The notes under the pieces were generated by a model. The model was not told where the DNA came from, ran no database searches, and saw nothing but the letters and a program-made list of their open reading frames with translations. Below, piece after piece: positions 33,185 through 42,101 of a stretch of 64,000 bases of DNA (position 1 is its first letter; every line of letters starts with the position of its first letter). The position numbers and the translations under genes are program-made. Source of the DNA: Agrococcus jejuensis (GTDB lineage Bacteria > Actinomycetota > Actinomycetes > Actinomycetales > Microbacteriaceae); NCBI RefSeq assembly GCF_007679035.1, contig NZ_VEFR01000001.1, positions 1,259,925 to 1,323,924 of the forward strand, written 5' to 3'.

Positions 33185-33260
33185 TGGTGCCCTCGATAGG
33201 ATTCGAACCTACGACCTTCTGCTCCGGAGGCAGACGCTCTATCCCCTGAGCTACGAGGGC
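33185..33260 (-). tRNA. tRNA-Arg (anticodon CCG)
   Basis: On the minus strand the sequence folds as a complete cloverleaf: acceptor stem GCCCTCG/CGAGGGC, T-loop GGTTCGAATCC, anticodon stem-loop TCTGC-CTCCGGA-GCAGA with anticodon CCG (reads CGG), discriminator A, and an encoded 3' CCA at 33185-33187. The mature part without CCA is 73 nt. It is the only tRNA gene found in the window. Confidence 0.95.
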
Positions 33261-33338
33261 AGGGGCGTCGACGAGACTAGCACCCGGGCACGCATGCGCC
33301 GTCCAGCCATCCCACCCCCGATGCGAGGAGTCGCCGTG

Positions 33339-34130
33339 ATGCGTACCGTGCATGCCGAGTTCGCCATGGACGTCGACCAGGAAGCCGACTTCGTGCTGCT
33401 CCTGCTGCCGTCGACGGGCCACCAGACCGACGAGACGCTCGCGCTGGCGCTCGACGGCGAGCCGGTCGCGTCGACCGAGCGCGAGAGCCGTCACGGCACG
33501 CGCGAGCTGTGCTTCACGGCCGGGCCCGGCCGGCTCACGTGCACGTTCGACGCGACGATCGAGGGCTCCGCGCCGTCGGCCGTCGGCGACGACCCGACCC
33601 GCTACCTCGCCGCGTCCCGCTACGTCGAGGTCGAGCAGCTGCGCGACCTCGCGTCGGAGCGCTTCGGCCGCGCAGAGGGATGGTCGGCCGTCGACGCCGT
33701 CGTGCGCTACGTCGCCCGCAACCTCGAGTACGACATGCAGCGCTCCGAGCTCGACGACGGCGCCGTCGCCACGCTGCGCAAGGCCGGCGGCATGTGCCGC
33801 GACTACGCGCACGTCGTCATCGCGCTCTGCCGCGCGCTGGGCATCCCCGCGCGCTACGCCTCCGTCTACGCGCCCGCGCTGCAGCCGCCGGACTTCCACG
33901 CCGTCGCCGAGGTGCACCTCGACGGCGAGTGGTGGGTCGTGGATGCGACGCACCTCGCACCGCGCCGCAGCATGGTGCGCATCGCGACGGGCGTCGACGC
34001 CGAGGAGACGGCGTGGGCGACGAACTCGCGCGGCTGGGTCACGCTCGAGCGGATCGCCGTGGCTGCGGCCGACGACGCGCTCGCCGAGGGCACGATCGAC
34101 GACCGGCAGGAGCGCGTGCGGCTCGCATGA
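33339..34130 (+). CDS. Transglutaminase-like domain protein
   Basis: A 263-residue protein with an N-terminal beta domain (about 1-85) and a transglutaminase/protease-like core. The catalytic triad is visible as Cys153 (GGMCRDYAHVV), His187 (PDFHAVAEVHL) and Asp202 (WWVVDATHLAP). Such bacterial proteins act as cysteine peptidases or amidases; the target is unknown. The ATG at 33339 is chosen for the gaggag ribosome site 8 nt upstream; in-frame ATGs at 33294 and 33321 lack one. No signal peptide, so probably cytoplasmic. It is convergent with a small lipoprotein gene. Confidence 0.88.
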   Translation: MRTVHAEFAMDVDQEADFVLLLLPSTGHQTDETLALALDGEPVASTERESRHGTRELCFTAGPGRLTCTFDATIEGSAPSAVGDDPTRYLAASRYVEVEQLRDLASERFGRAEGWSAVDAVVRYVARNLEYDMQRSELDDGAVATLRKAGGMCRDYAHVVIALCRALGIPARYASVYAPALQPPDFHAVAEVHLDGEWWVVDATHLAPRRSMVRIATGVDAEETAWATNSRGWVTLERIAVAAADDALAEGTIDDRQERVRLA

Positions 34131-34139
34131 GCCGCCGGC

Positions 34140-34697
34140 TCAGCCGAGGTTCGCGATGACCTGCGCGGCCATCGACCGCGCCTGGTCGTCCGCGCCCTCG
34201 AAGTAGCGCGAGCCCACGAGCACGGCCCAGTCGTCGCTGCGCTCGCTCGCCGTCGTGAGGCCGCCGGCGTCGGCGTCGTCCGGCGCGTCCTCGTCGGCGG
34301 GCTGCACGCCGACGAGCAGCACGTCGCCGCTCGTGGCATGCTGCCACGCGCACACGACGCCGCCGCGTTCGACGATCGCCGAGAAGGCGTCGGGGAGCCC
34401 GCCGGCGGGGGAGGCCGTCGCGAGCATCTCGGGGTTGAAGTCGTACACCTGCTGCGGCGTGAGCACCTCGCTGCACGCGAGGTCGAGGTCGCCCTCGACG
34501 GGGCCGACGACGGGCGCCTCCGACGGCGCGGGCTCGAACGCAGAGGGATCCGGGTCCTCGGGGGCGTCCGAGGGCGCCGGCGCCTGCGTCGGCGTCTCGC
34601 TGGGCGCGTCGCCGTCGAGCGCGCCGGGCGTGCAGGCGGCGAGCGCGAGCGCGCCGGCGGCGGCGAGGACGACGACGAGGGCGCGAGAGCGTGGCAT
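34140..34697 (-). CDS. Putative lipoprotein of unknown function
   Basis: A 185-residue secreted lipoprotein: MPRSRALVVVLAAAGALALAAC is a lipoprotein signal with the lipid Cys at residue 22. It is followed by a Pro/Ala/Glu/Asp-rich linker (about 23-60) and a small domain with two further Cys (CSEVL, VVCAWQH) that may form a disulfide. No known family is recognised. It is divergent from argS with only 22 bp between the start codons, so the promoters overlap. Confidence 0.72.
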   Translation of the reverse strand: MPRSRALVVVLAAAGALALAACTPGALDGDAPSETPTQAPAPSDAPEDPDPSAFEPAPSEAPVVGPVEGDLDLACSEVLTPQQVYDFNPEMLATASPAGGLPDAFSAIVERGGVVCAWQHATSGDVLLVGVQPADEDAPDDADAGGLTTASERSDDWAVLVGSRYFEGADDQARSMAAQVIANLG

Positions 34698-34707
34698 GCG
34701 GCCAGCA

Positions 34708-34713
34708 TAGGAT
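34708..34713 (+). promoter_or_regulatory. -10 element of a leaderless promoter for argS
   Basis: TAGGAT lies 6 nt before the argS ATG at 34720. Confidence 0.55.
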
Positions 34714-34719
34714 CGAGGG

Positions 34720-36369
34720 ATGCATCCCGCCGCTCTCGCCGAAGCCCTCCTCGCCTCCGTGCAGGCGGTCGTCGGCGACCGAGCGGAGGTCGCCGCGAGC
34801 GACATCGTGCTCGAGCGGCCGCGCAGCCGGGAGCACGGCGACTGGACGACGAACGCCGCCATGCGCCTCGCGAAGCGCGTCGGCGTCGCGCCGCGCGACC
34901 TCGCCGCGCAGCTGCAGGAGCGCATCCAGGCCATCCCCGGCGTCGCCGCCGTGGAGGTCGCGGGCCCGGGCTTCCTCAACCTGCGCCTCGACGCGGCAGC
35001 CGCGGGCGAGCTCGCGCGCACGATCGTCGAGGCCGGCGGCGCCTACGGCCGCGGCGACTCGATGCAGGGCATCGCGATGAACCTCGAGTTCGTGTCGGCG
35101 AACCCCACGGGTCCGCTGCACCTCGGCGCCGTGCGCTGGGCCGCCGTGGGCGACTCGCTCGCGCGCATCCTCGACTCGCAGGGCGCCCGCGTGACCCGCG
35201 AGTACTACTTCAACGACCACGGCGCGCAGATCGATCGCTTCGCACGCAGCCTCGTCGCCGCCTGGCGCGGGCAGCCGACGCCGGAGGACGGCTACGGCGG
35301 GGCCTACATCGGCGACATCGCGAAGCGGGTCGAGGCCGAGAGCGAGATCGACCTGCTCGACCTCGACGACGACGCGCTGCAGGAGCACTTCCGCGCGCAC
35401 GGCGTGCAGATGATGTTCGGCGAGATCAAGCAGTCGCTCGCCGACTTCGGCGTCGTGTTCGACGTGTTCTTCCACGAGCACGACGTGCAGGCCAACGGCG
35501 ACGTCGAGCGCGCCATCGAGCGGCTGCGGGAGCGCGGGCACATCTTCGAGCAGGATGGCGCGACCTGGCTCCGCTCGACCGCGCTCGGCGACGACAAGGA
35601 CCGCGTCGTCGTGCGCTCCAACGGCGCACCGGCGTACTTCTCGGGCGACCTCGCCTACTACCTCAACAAGCGCGAGCGCGGGTTCGAGCAGTGCTTCATC
35701 ATGCTCGGCGCCGACCACCACGGCTACGTCGGTCGCATGATGGCGATGTGCGCGGCGTTCGGCGACGAGCCGCACGTCAACCTCGAGCTGCTCATCGGCC
35801 AGATGGTCAACCTCGTGCGCGACGGCAAGCCCGTGCGCATGTCGAAGCGCGCAGGCACGATCGTGACGATGGAGGACCTCGTCGAGGTCGTGGGCGTCGA
35901 CGCCGCCCGCTACTCGCTCGCCCGCTCGAGCGTCGACACGCCCCTCGACATCGACCTCGAGCTGCTGCAGAAGCGCTCGAACGACAATCCCGTCTTCTAC
36001 GTGCAGTACGCCCACGCGCGTACGTCCGCCGTGGCGCGCAACGCCTCCGCCGCCGGCGTCGACCGCTCGGCGTTCGACGCCGCGACGCTCGAGCACGAGA
36101 CGGAGTCGGCACTGCTCGGCGCCCTCGCCGACTTCCCGCGCGTGCTCGCGCAGTCGGCGCAGCTGCGCGAGCCGCACCGCGTCGCCCGCTTCGCCGAGGA
36201 GCTCGCCGGCCTCTACCACCGCTGGTACGACGCGTGCCGCGTCGTGCCGCAGGGCGACGACGCCATCGAGGACGTCAACCGATCGCGCCTGTGGCTCAAC
36301 GACGCCACCGGCCAGGTGCTGCGCACCGCCCTCGGCACCCTCGGCGTGAGCGCACCCGAGCGGATGTAG
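34720..36369 (+). CDS. argS: Arginyl-tRNA synthetase
   Basis: A 549-residue class I synthetase charging tRNA-Arg. The N-terminal Add-1 domain is followed by [15 protein letters not shown], where HLGA (residues 134-137) is the HIGH signature, [15 protein letters not shown], and the KMSKS equivalent VRMSKRAG near 371-378. The DALR anticodon-binding domain ends in [23 protein letters not shown]. Full length for the family. The start lies 6 nt after TAGGAT, suggesting leaderless transcription. It precedes the lysA-hom-thrC-thrB operon, the usual actinobacterial order, with a DUF2993 gene between. Confidence 0.96.
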   Translation: MHPAALAEALLASVQAVVGDRAEVAASDIVLERPRSREHGDWTTNAAMRLAKRVGVAPRDLAAQLQERIQAIPGVAAVEVAGPGFLNLRLDAAAAGELARTIVEAGGAYGRGDSMQGIAMNLEFVSANPTGPLHLGAVRWAAVGDSLARILDSQGARVTREYYFNDHGAQIDRFARSLVAAWRGQPTPEDGYGGAYIGDIAKRVEAESEIDLLDLDDDALQEHFRAHGVQMMFGEIKQSLADFGVVFDVFFHEHDVQANGDVERAIERLRERGHIFEQDGATWLRSTALGDDKDRVVVRSNGAPAYFSGDLAYYLNKRERGFEQCFIMLGADHHGYVGRMMAMCAAFGDEPHVNLELLIGQMVNLVRDGKPVRMSKRAGTIVTMEDLVEVVGVDAARYSLARSSVDTPLDIDLELLQKRSNDNPVFYVQYAHARTSAVARNASAAGVDRSAFDAATLEHETESALLGALADFPRVLAQSAQLREPHRVARFAEELAGLYHRWYDACRVVPQGDDAIEDVNRSRLWLNDATGQVLRTALGTLGVSAPERM

Positions 36370-36371
36370 CG

Positions 36372-37130
36372 ATGCCGCGGCGGCTGGTGCGCGTGGCCCT
36401 GGGCCTCGCGGGCATCGGCGCGCTCGTCGGCGCGACGGTCATCGCCGACGCGATCGTGCGCACCGAGATGGAGCGCATCGCCCGCGAGGAGATCGCCGTC
36501 GCGCTCGAGCTCGACGACCCCGACGAGGTCGATGCCGAGATCGAGGGCGGCAGCGCGATCCTGCAGCTGCTGCTGGGCTCGGTCGACCACGTCGCGATCA
36601 CGGTCGTCGACCTCGACCTGGGCGTCGCCGACGGCACGTTCCACGCCGAGATCTACGACCTGCCGACGAATCCGCTCACGCCCATCCCGCGCGTGTACTC
36701 GTACATCTCGCTCGACCACGACTCGGTCGTGCAGCTCACGGGCGACTTCGTGGACGCGCCGGTCGTCGACGTCACGCTGCAGCCGCCCGCGCTGCGCGTC
36801 GAGCTGGAGGCGACGCTGTCGACGCGGTCGGCGCCCACCGACGTGACGGTCGTCGTCGAGCCCGTGACGCGCGGGTCGCGCATCGTGCTCGTGCCGCAGA
36901 CGGTCGAGGTCGGCGCCTGGAACCTGACGCCCGCCGAGTTCGAGCAGCGGTTCGGCGTGCCCACGTCGTCGCTCTTCGACCAGACGGGCTTCTGCGTCGC
37001 CGACTCGGTGCCGACGACGATGGAGATCGCCGACGTGCGCGTGTCGAACGGCGCCGTGCTGCTCGTCTTCGCGATCGAGCAGCGCTCGGTGCTGCAGCTG
37101 CAGTCGCCGCACGGCAGCTGCGCGGGCTGA
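36372..37130 (+). CDS. DUF2993 (LmeA-like) lipid-associated envelope protein
   Basis: A 252-residue protein with one N-terminal membrane segment or signal (about residues 5-27, ending in ADAIVR) and a beta-rich extracytoplasmic DUF2993 domain. The family member LmeA of mycobacteria binds phospholipids and supports lipomannan maturation. Landmarks: GSAILQLLLGSVDHVAITVVDLDLG and ALRVELEATLS. A Cys pair occurs near the C-terminus (FCVADS, GSCAG). The ATG at 36372 lies 2 bp after the argS stop, so it is probably in the argS transcript. The precise role here is unknown. Confidence 0.82.
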   Translation: MPRRLVRVALGLAGIGALVGATVIADAIVRTEMERIAREEIAVALELDDPDEVDAEIEGGSAILQLLLGSVDHVAITVVDLDLGVADGTFHAEIYDLPTNPLTPIPRVYSYISLDHDSVVQLTGDFVDAPVVDVTLQPPALRVELEATLSTRSAPTDVTVVVEPVTRGSRIVLVPQTVEVGAWNLTPAEFEQRFGVPTSSLFDQTGFCVADSVPTTMEIADVRVSNGAVLLVFAIEQRSVLQLQSPHGSCAG

Positions 37131-37179
37131 TGCGCGTCGCCGCGTGACGAGCGGGGCGGATGCGCCATGCCGCGCCCGG

Positions 37180-37302
37180 TAGGCTGGCGACGTCAGGCTT
37201 CAGGGGCCAAGCCGGGTCCGCTCGCCTGCTGATCCGAGCGCTTCCGTGCCTGCAAGGGCCCGCGCTCGCACCGCAGGCGATCCCCACCCTCCACGGACCG
37301 AC
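37180..37302 (+). promoter_or_regulatory. Promoter and structured leader of the lysA-hom-thrC-thrB operon
   Basis: TAGGCT at 37180-37185 is a plausible -10, giving a leader of about 110 nt, long for this genome. It holds nested inverted repeats: cgcctgc (37223-37229) with gcaggcg (37273-37279), and inside them gagcgc (37236-37241) with gcgctc (37262-37267). No known riboswitch consensus (lysine, T-box) is recognised. It may be a cis-acting control or just a folded leader. Confidence 0.45.
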
Positions 37303-38649
37303 ATGACCCATCCCCCTGAAGCAGACGCGCTCCAGCCCGCCATCTGGCCGGCGAGCGCCCACCGCGTCGACGGCGTCGTGCACGTCGGCGGCGCGAGCGT
37401 CGACGCGCTCGTCGCCGAGCACGGCACCCCGCTCATGCTGCTCGACGAGGACGAGCTGCGCGGCCGGGCCCGCCGCATCCGTGCCGCGTTCTCGGCGGTG
37501 CTCGACGACCCGATCGTCTACTACGCGGGCAAGGCGCTGCTCACGGCCGACGTCGCCAGGTGGGTCACGGCCGAGGGGCTCGGCGTCGACGTGTGCTCGG
37601 CGGGCGAGCTGGCTCTCGTGCGCGCCGCCGGCGTCGACCTGGCTCGTGTGGGCTACCACGGCAGCAACAAGTCGGAGGCGGAGCTGCGCGTCGCGGTCGC
37701 CGCGGGCGTCGGCACCATCGTGGTCGACTCCGAGCTCGAGCTCGAGCGCCTCACGCGCGTGGCCGCCGAGGCGGGCGTGCGCCAGGGCATGCGGCTGCGC
37801 ATCAACGTGGGGGTGCACGCCTCGACGCACGAGTTCCTCGCGACGAGCCACGAGGACCAGAAGTTCGGCGTGCGCATCGACGACGCACCGACGCTCGTCG
37901 CGCGCATCCGTGCCGACGACGTGCTCGAGCTGCGCGGCCTGCACACGCACATCGGCTCGCAGATCTTCGACGGTGCCGGATTCGCGGCCGCGTTCGACCG
38001 CATGGTCGCGCTGCACGCGTCGCTGCTGCCCGGCGGCGCCCTGCCCGAGCTCAACGTCGGCGGCGGCTTCGGCATCGCCTACACCGAAGCCGACGACCCG
38101 CAGCCGATCGAGCAGATCGCCGCGTCGTTCGCCGAGGCGTTGCGGTCGGCATGCGCGCGCGAGGGCATCGCGATGCCGCGCGTCGCCATCGAGCCGGGCC
38201 GGTCGATCGCCGGCCCCGCGGGCGTGACGGTGTACCGCGTCGGCACGATCAAGCGCATGGAGCTCGCCGACGGCGAGCGCGTGTACGTCTCGGTCGACGG
38301 CGGCATGAGCGACAACCCGCGGCACGTGCTCTACGGCGCCCAGTACACGGCGCGCGTCGTGGGCCGGTCGTCGGATGCGGAGGCCGTGCGCGCCCGCGTC
38401 GTAGGGCTGCACTGCGAGTCCGGCGACATCGTCGTCGACGAGGTGCGCCTGCCCGGCGACGTCGCCCCCGGCGACCTGCTCGCGGTGCCCGCGACGGGCG
38501 CGTACTGCGCGAGCCTCGCCTCGAACTACAACATGACGCCCCGCCCGCCGATCGTCGCCGTCGCCGACGGCGCATCGCGCGTGCTCGTGCGTCGGGAGAC
38601 CATCGACGACCTGCTCGCGCGCGACGCGGGCCTGGGAGGAACCGCATGA
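37303..38649 (+). CDS. lysA: Diaminopimelate decarboxylase
   Basis: A 448-residue PLP enzyme (alanine-racemase fold) that makes L-lysine from meso-diaminopimelate, the last step of the pathway. Visible motifs: PLP lysine in VYYAGKALL (Lys77), HTHIGSQIFD, GGGFGIAY, and the intersubunit substrate site CESGDIVVDE. The ATG at 37303 gives the family N-terminus; an in-frame GTG at 37246 would add 19 Arg-rich residues and is less likely. First gene of the lysine/threonine operon; its stop overlaps the hom start (ATGA). Confidence 0.96.
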   Translation: MTHPPEADALQPAIWPASAHRVDGVVHVGGASVDALVAEHGTPLMLLDEDELRGRARRIRAAFSAVLDDPIVYYAGKALLTADVARWVTAEGLGVDVCSAGELALVRAAGVDLARVGYHGSNKSEAELRVAVAAGVGTIVVDSELELERLTRVAAEAGVRQGMRLRINVGVHASTHEFLATSHEDQKFGVRIDDAPTLVARIRADDVLELRGLHTHIGSQIFDGAGFAAAFDRMVALHASLLPGGALPELNVGGGFGIAYTEADDPQPIEQIAASFAEALRSACAREGIAMPRVAIEPGRSIAGPAGVTVYRVGTIKRMELADGERVYVSVDGGMSDNPRHVLYGAQYTARVVGRSSDAEAVRARVVGLHCESGDIVVDEVRLPGDVAPGDLLAVPATGAYCASLASNYNMTPRPPIVAVADGASRVLVRRETIDDLLARDAGLGGTA

Positions 38650-39947
38650 CCGCCTACCGCAGCCTCAAGGTCGCGCTGCTCGGAGCCGGCAGCGTCGGCT
38701 CGCAGGTCGCGCGCCTGCTGCTCGAGCACGGCGACGAGCTCGCCGCCCGCGCCGGCGCGCGCATCGAGCTCGTCGGCATCGGCGTGCGCGATCTCGACGC
38801 GCAGCGCGACGTCGATCTGCCCCGCGAGCTGCTCACGACCGACCTCGCGCGCCTCGCTGCATCCGCCGACATCGTCGTCGAGCTGCTCGGCGGCATCGAG
38901 CCCGCGCGCACCCTCGTGCTCGACGCCCTCGGCGCGGGAGCCGACGTCGTCACGGCGAACAAGGCGCTCGTCGCCGCGCACGGGCCCGAGCTCTTCGACG
39001 CCGCCGAGCGCGTCGGCGGCCAGCTCGCGTTCGAGGCCGCCGTCGGCGGCGCGATCCCCATCATCCGCCCGCTCGAGGCGAGCCTGGCCGGCGACCGCAT
39101 CACGCGCGTCATGGGCATCGTCAACGGCACGACGAACTACATCCTCGACCTCATGCACCGCGAGGGCGCGACGATGGAGGATGCGCTGGCCGAGGCGACG
39201 CGCCTGGGCTACGCCGAGGCCGACCCGACGGCCGACGTCGAGGGCTACGACGCCGCGTCGAAGGCCACGATCCTCGCGTCGCTCGCGTTCCACACGACCG
39301 TGCCGGTCGACCAGGTGCACCGCGAGGGCATCCTCGGCATCACGGCGGAGGTCGTGCAGCAGGCGGAGCGCGACGGCCGGGTCGTGAAGCTGCTCGCCAT
39401 CTGCGAGCGCCTCGACGGCGCCGAGGGCGAGCGCGTCTCCGCACGCGTCTACCCGGCGCTCATCCCCGCCGACCACCCGCTCGCCGCCGTGCACGAGGCG
39501 AAGAACGCCATCTTCGTCACGGCGGAGGCCGCCGGCGACCTCATGTTCTACGGCGCGGGCGCCGGCGGCCCCGAGACGGCGTCGGCCGTGCTCGGCGACC
39601 TCGTCTCGATCGCGCGCCGCCACGTCATCGGCGGCCCCGGCCTCGCGGTGTCGAGCCACGCGAACCTGGCCATCGCGCCCATCGCCGACGTGCCCACCCG
39701 CTACCAGCTGCGCCTCGCCGTCGCCGACCGGCCCGGCGTGCTCGCCGCGATCGCGACGATCCTCGGCCAGCACGACGTGTCGATCGAGTCCATCGAGCAG
39801 CACGTGGCGGACGGGCCGACGGCTAGCCTGGTGCTCGGCACGCACGCCGCCCCCGAGGGCAGGCTGCAGCAGGTCGTCGACGCGCTGCGCACGCATGAGG
39901 ACGTCGCGAGCATCGATCACGTCATCCGCATCGAGGCGCAGGCCTGA
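38646..39947 (+). CDS. hom: Homoserine dehydrogenase
   Basis: A 433-residue enzyme reducing aspartate semialdehyde to homoserine, the branch point to threonine and methionine. N-terminal Rossmann motif [15 protein letters not shown] (residues 11-25), the catalytic NGTTNYIL region near 160, [14 protein letters not shown] near 195 with the catalytic lysine, and a C-terminal ACT domain (about 355-433, [19 protein letters not shown]) typical of feedback regulation by threonine. Starts within the lysA stop codon, so the two are translationally coupled. Confidence 0.96.
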   Translation: MTAYRSLKVALLGAGSVGSQVARLLLEHGDELAARAGARIELVGIGVRDLDAQRDVDLPRELLTTDLARLAASADIVVELLGGIEPARTLVLDALGAGADVVTANKALVAAHGPELFDAAERVGGQLAFEAAVGGAIPIIRPLEASLAGDRITRVMGIVNGTTNYILDLMHREGATMEDALAEATRLGYAEADPTADVEGYDAASKATILASLAFHTTVPVDQVHREGILGITAEVVQQAERDGRVVKLLAICERLDGAEGERVSARVYPALIPADHPLAAVHEAKNAIFVTAEAAGDLMFYGAGAGGPETASAVLGDLVSIARRHVIGGPGLAVSSHANLAIAPIADVPTRYQLRLAVADRPGVLAAIATILGQHDVSIESIEQHVADGPTASLVLGTHAAPEGRLQQVVDALRTHEDVASIDHVIRIEAQA

Positions 39948-39964
39948 GCGGGGGAGAGGGACGC

Positions 39965-41035
39965 ATGGCACACCAGTGGCGCGGAGTCATCCGCGAGTAC
40001 GCAGACCGGCTCGACGTCACCGACTCGACGCCCATCGTGACGCTCGGCGAGGGCGGCACGCCGCTCATCGAGGCGACGCACCTCTCGGCGCGCGTCGACG
40101 CCCGCGTCTTCGTGAAGTTCGAGGGCATGAACCCCACGGGCTCCTTCAAGGACCGCGGCATGACGATGGCGGTCACGAAGGCCGTCGAGCAGGGCGCGAA
40201 GGCGATCGCCTGCGCCTCGACGGGCAACACGTCGGCCTCGGCCGCCGCCTACGCGGCGCACGCCGGCATCACCGCCGCCGTGCTCGTGCCCGACGGCAAG
40301 ATCGCCATGGGCAAGCTCGCCCAGTCGGTCGTGCACGGCGCGCGCATCCTGCAGGTGCAGGGCAACTTCGACGACTGCCTCGAGATCACGAAGGAGCTGT
40401 CGCAGCACTACCCCGTGCACCTCGTCAACTCCGTGAACGACGACCGCATCGAGGGGCAGAAGACCGCCTCGTTCGAGATCGTCGACGTGCTGGGCGACGC
40501 GCCCGACCTGCACTTCATCCCCGTCGGCAACGCCGGCAACATCACGGCGTACTGGCGCGGCTACACGCAGGCGGCGCAGCACGGCGACGCGACGCGCACG
40601 CCTCGCATGCTCGGCTTCCAGGCGCTCGGCTCCGCGCCGATCGTGCGCGGCGAGGTCGTGCGCGAGCCCGACACCGTCGCGACGGCGATCCGCATCGGCA
40701 ACCCCGCATCGTGGGAGCAGGCGCTCGCGGTGCGCGACGAGTCGCGTGGCGGCTTCTGGGCGATCGACGACGAGCGCATCCTCGCGGCGCAGCGGCTGCT
40801 GGCGCGCGACGAGGGCATCTTCGTCGAGCCCGCCTCGGCGATCAGCCTCGCGGGCCTGCTCGAGCGCCACGCCGCCGGCGAGGTGCCCAAGGGCTCCACC
40901 GTCGTGCTCACCGTCACGGGCCACGGCCTCAAGGACGCGCAGTGGGGCCTGAAGTCCGACGACGGCACGGATGCGTCGCCCCAGGTCGTGAAGGCCGAGA
41001 CGAGCGAGGTCGCGAGCCTCCTGGGTCTCGCGTGA
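39965..41035 (+). CDS. thrC: Threonine synthase
   Basis: A 356-residue PLP enzyme converting O-phosphohomoserine to threonine. The PLP lysine lies in [11 protein letters not shown] (Lys62). [18 protein letters not shown] near 87-104 and [18 protein letters not shown] near 178-195 bind phosphate and cofactor. The short form fits the class without the long plant-type extension. Good ribosome site (gggggagag) before the ATG at 39965, 17 bp after hom. Its stop overlaps the thrB GTG start. Confidence 0.96.
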   Translation: MAHQWRGVIREYADRLDVTDSTPIVTLGEGGTPLIEATHLSARVDARVFVKFEGMNPTGSFKDRGMTMAVTKAVEQGAKAIACASTGNTSASAAAYAAHAGITAAVLVPDGKIAMGKLAQSVVHGARILQVQGNFDDCLEITKELSQHYPVHLVNSVNDDRIEGQKTASFEIVDVLGDAPDLHFIPVGNAGNITAYWRGYTQAAQHGDATRTPRMLGFQALGSAPIVRGEVVREPDTVATAIRIGNPASWEQALAVRDESRGGFWAIDDERILAAQRLLARDEGIFVEPASAISLAGLLERHAAGEVPKGSTVVLTVTGHGLKDAQWGLKSDDGTDASPQVVKAETSEVASLLGLA

Positions 41036-41949
41036 CGCTCGTCGGTCGTCGCGTGCGCGTGCGCGTGCCCGCGACGAGCGCCAACCTCGGCCCCGGCTTC
41101 GACACGCTGGGCCTCGCGCTCAACGTGCACGACGAGCTCGACGTCGAGGCCATCGAGTCGGGCGTCGAGATCACGGTCGAGGGCGTCGGCGCCGGCGAGG
41201 TGCCGACGGATGCGACCCACCTCGTCGCTCGCGCGGCCCTCCACGCGTTCGAGCGCCTCGGCGTGCCCGCGCCGGGCCTGCGCATCCACGCCCGCAACGC
41301 CATCCCGCACTCGCGCGGCATGGGCTCGTCGGGTGCCGCGATCGTCTCGGGCGTGCTCGCGGCCGTCGGCCTCGTCGGCGACGACGTCGACGTCGACGAC
41401 GCCACGGTGCTGCGCCTCGCGACGGAGCTCGAGGGGCACCCCGACAACGTCGCGCCCGCGATCTTCGGCGGCCTCACGATCGCGTGGGTCGACGACGAGG
41501 GCCCGCATCACACGGAGCTCGCGGTGCACCGCGGCGTCTCGCTGCTCGTGGCCGTGCCGCAGGAGCGCATGTCGACGTCGCTGGCGCGCAGCCTGCAGCC
41601 CGCCGACGTGCCGCACGCCGACGCCGTCTTCAACCTCTCGCGCGCCGCGCTGCTCATCGCAGCGCTCACGCAGACGCCCGGGCTGCTGTTCGCGGCGACC
41701 GAGGACCGCCTGCACCAGCGCTACCGCGCGTCGGCGATGCCGTCGACGAGCAGGCTGGTCGAGGCGCTGCGCGCCGCCGGCCACGCCGCCGTCGTCTCGG
41801 GTGCGGGGCCGTCGGTGCTCGTGCTCTCGAGCGATCCCGAGCAGCGTCTCGCGGCCGCCGAGATCGTCGCGGCGCAGGAGGATTCCTGGGAGTCCCACCT
41901 GCTCGCCGTCGACATCAAGGGTGGTACAGTCGAGAGCAATCCCCGCTAG
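41032..41949 (+). CDS. thrB: Homoserine kinase
   Basis: A 305-residue GHMP kinase phosphorylating homoserine. Visible motifs: [19 protein letters not shown] near residues 11-29, the phosphate loop [15 protein letters not shown] near 93-107, [15 protein letters not shown] near 129-143, and [14 protein letters not shown] near the C-terminus. The GTG at 41032 overlaps the thrC stop. Last gene of the operon; a TACAGT sequence near its 3' end might be a promoter for rho. Confidence 0.95.
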   Translation: MTLVGRRVRVRVPATSANLGPGFDTLGLALNVHDELDVEAIESGVEITVEGVGAGEVPTDATHLVARAALHAFERLGVPAPGLRIHARNAIPHSRGMGSSGAAIVSGVLAAVGLVGDDVDVDDATVLRLATELEGHPDNVAPAIFGGLTIAWVDDEGPHHTELAVHRGVSLLVAVPQERMSTSLARSLQPADVPHADAVFNLSRAALLIAALTQTPGLLFAATEDRLHQRYRASAMPSTSRLVEALRAAGHAAVVSGAGPSVLVLSSDPEQRLAAAEIVAAQEDSWESHLLAVDIKGGTVESNPR

Positions 41950-42062
41950 TCCCGGCCACGATCCGTGTCCGCCTGCGGAGGATCACGAGACTCCAGTCGC
42001 AGCACCGCCCCATCGATCGGCGATGTCCTCGACGTACGCCGCGCGATGGAGCCGTGCATCTG

Positions 42063-42082
42063 AGGCCGTGACCACACGGCCT
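42063..42082 (+). promoter_or_regulatory. Hairpin in the leader before rho
   Basis: aggccgtg and cacggcct form a perfect 8-bp stem with a 4-nt loop (acca), 20 nt upstream of the rho start, in a 152-nt gap after thrB. It lacks a U-tract and lies just before the ribosome site, so it could act in translation or as an attenuator; rho leaders are autoregulated in several bacteria. Confidence 0.4.
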
Positions 42083-42101
42083 TCCCCGGAAAGGGAGAAC
42101 G

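Noticed and set aside
37186..37302. Lysine riboswitch or T-box in front of lysA
   Set aside because: The leader is too short for a lysine aptamer and has no T-box motif or specifier region; only simple nested stems are seen.
37246..37302. Earlier GTG start for lysA
   Set aside because: It would add 19 Arg/Ala/Pro-rich residues absent from the family and has no ribosome site.
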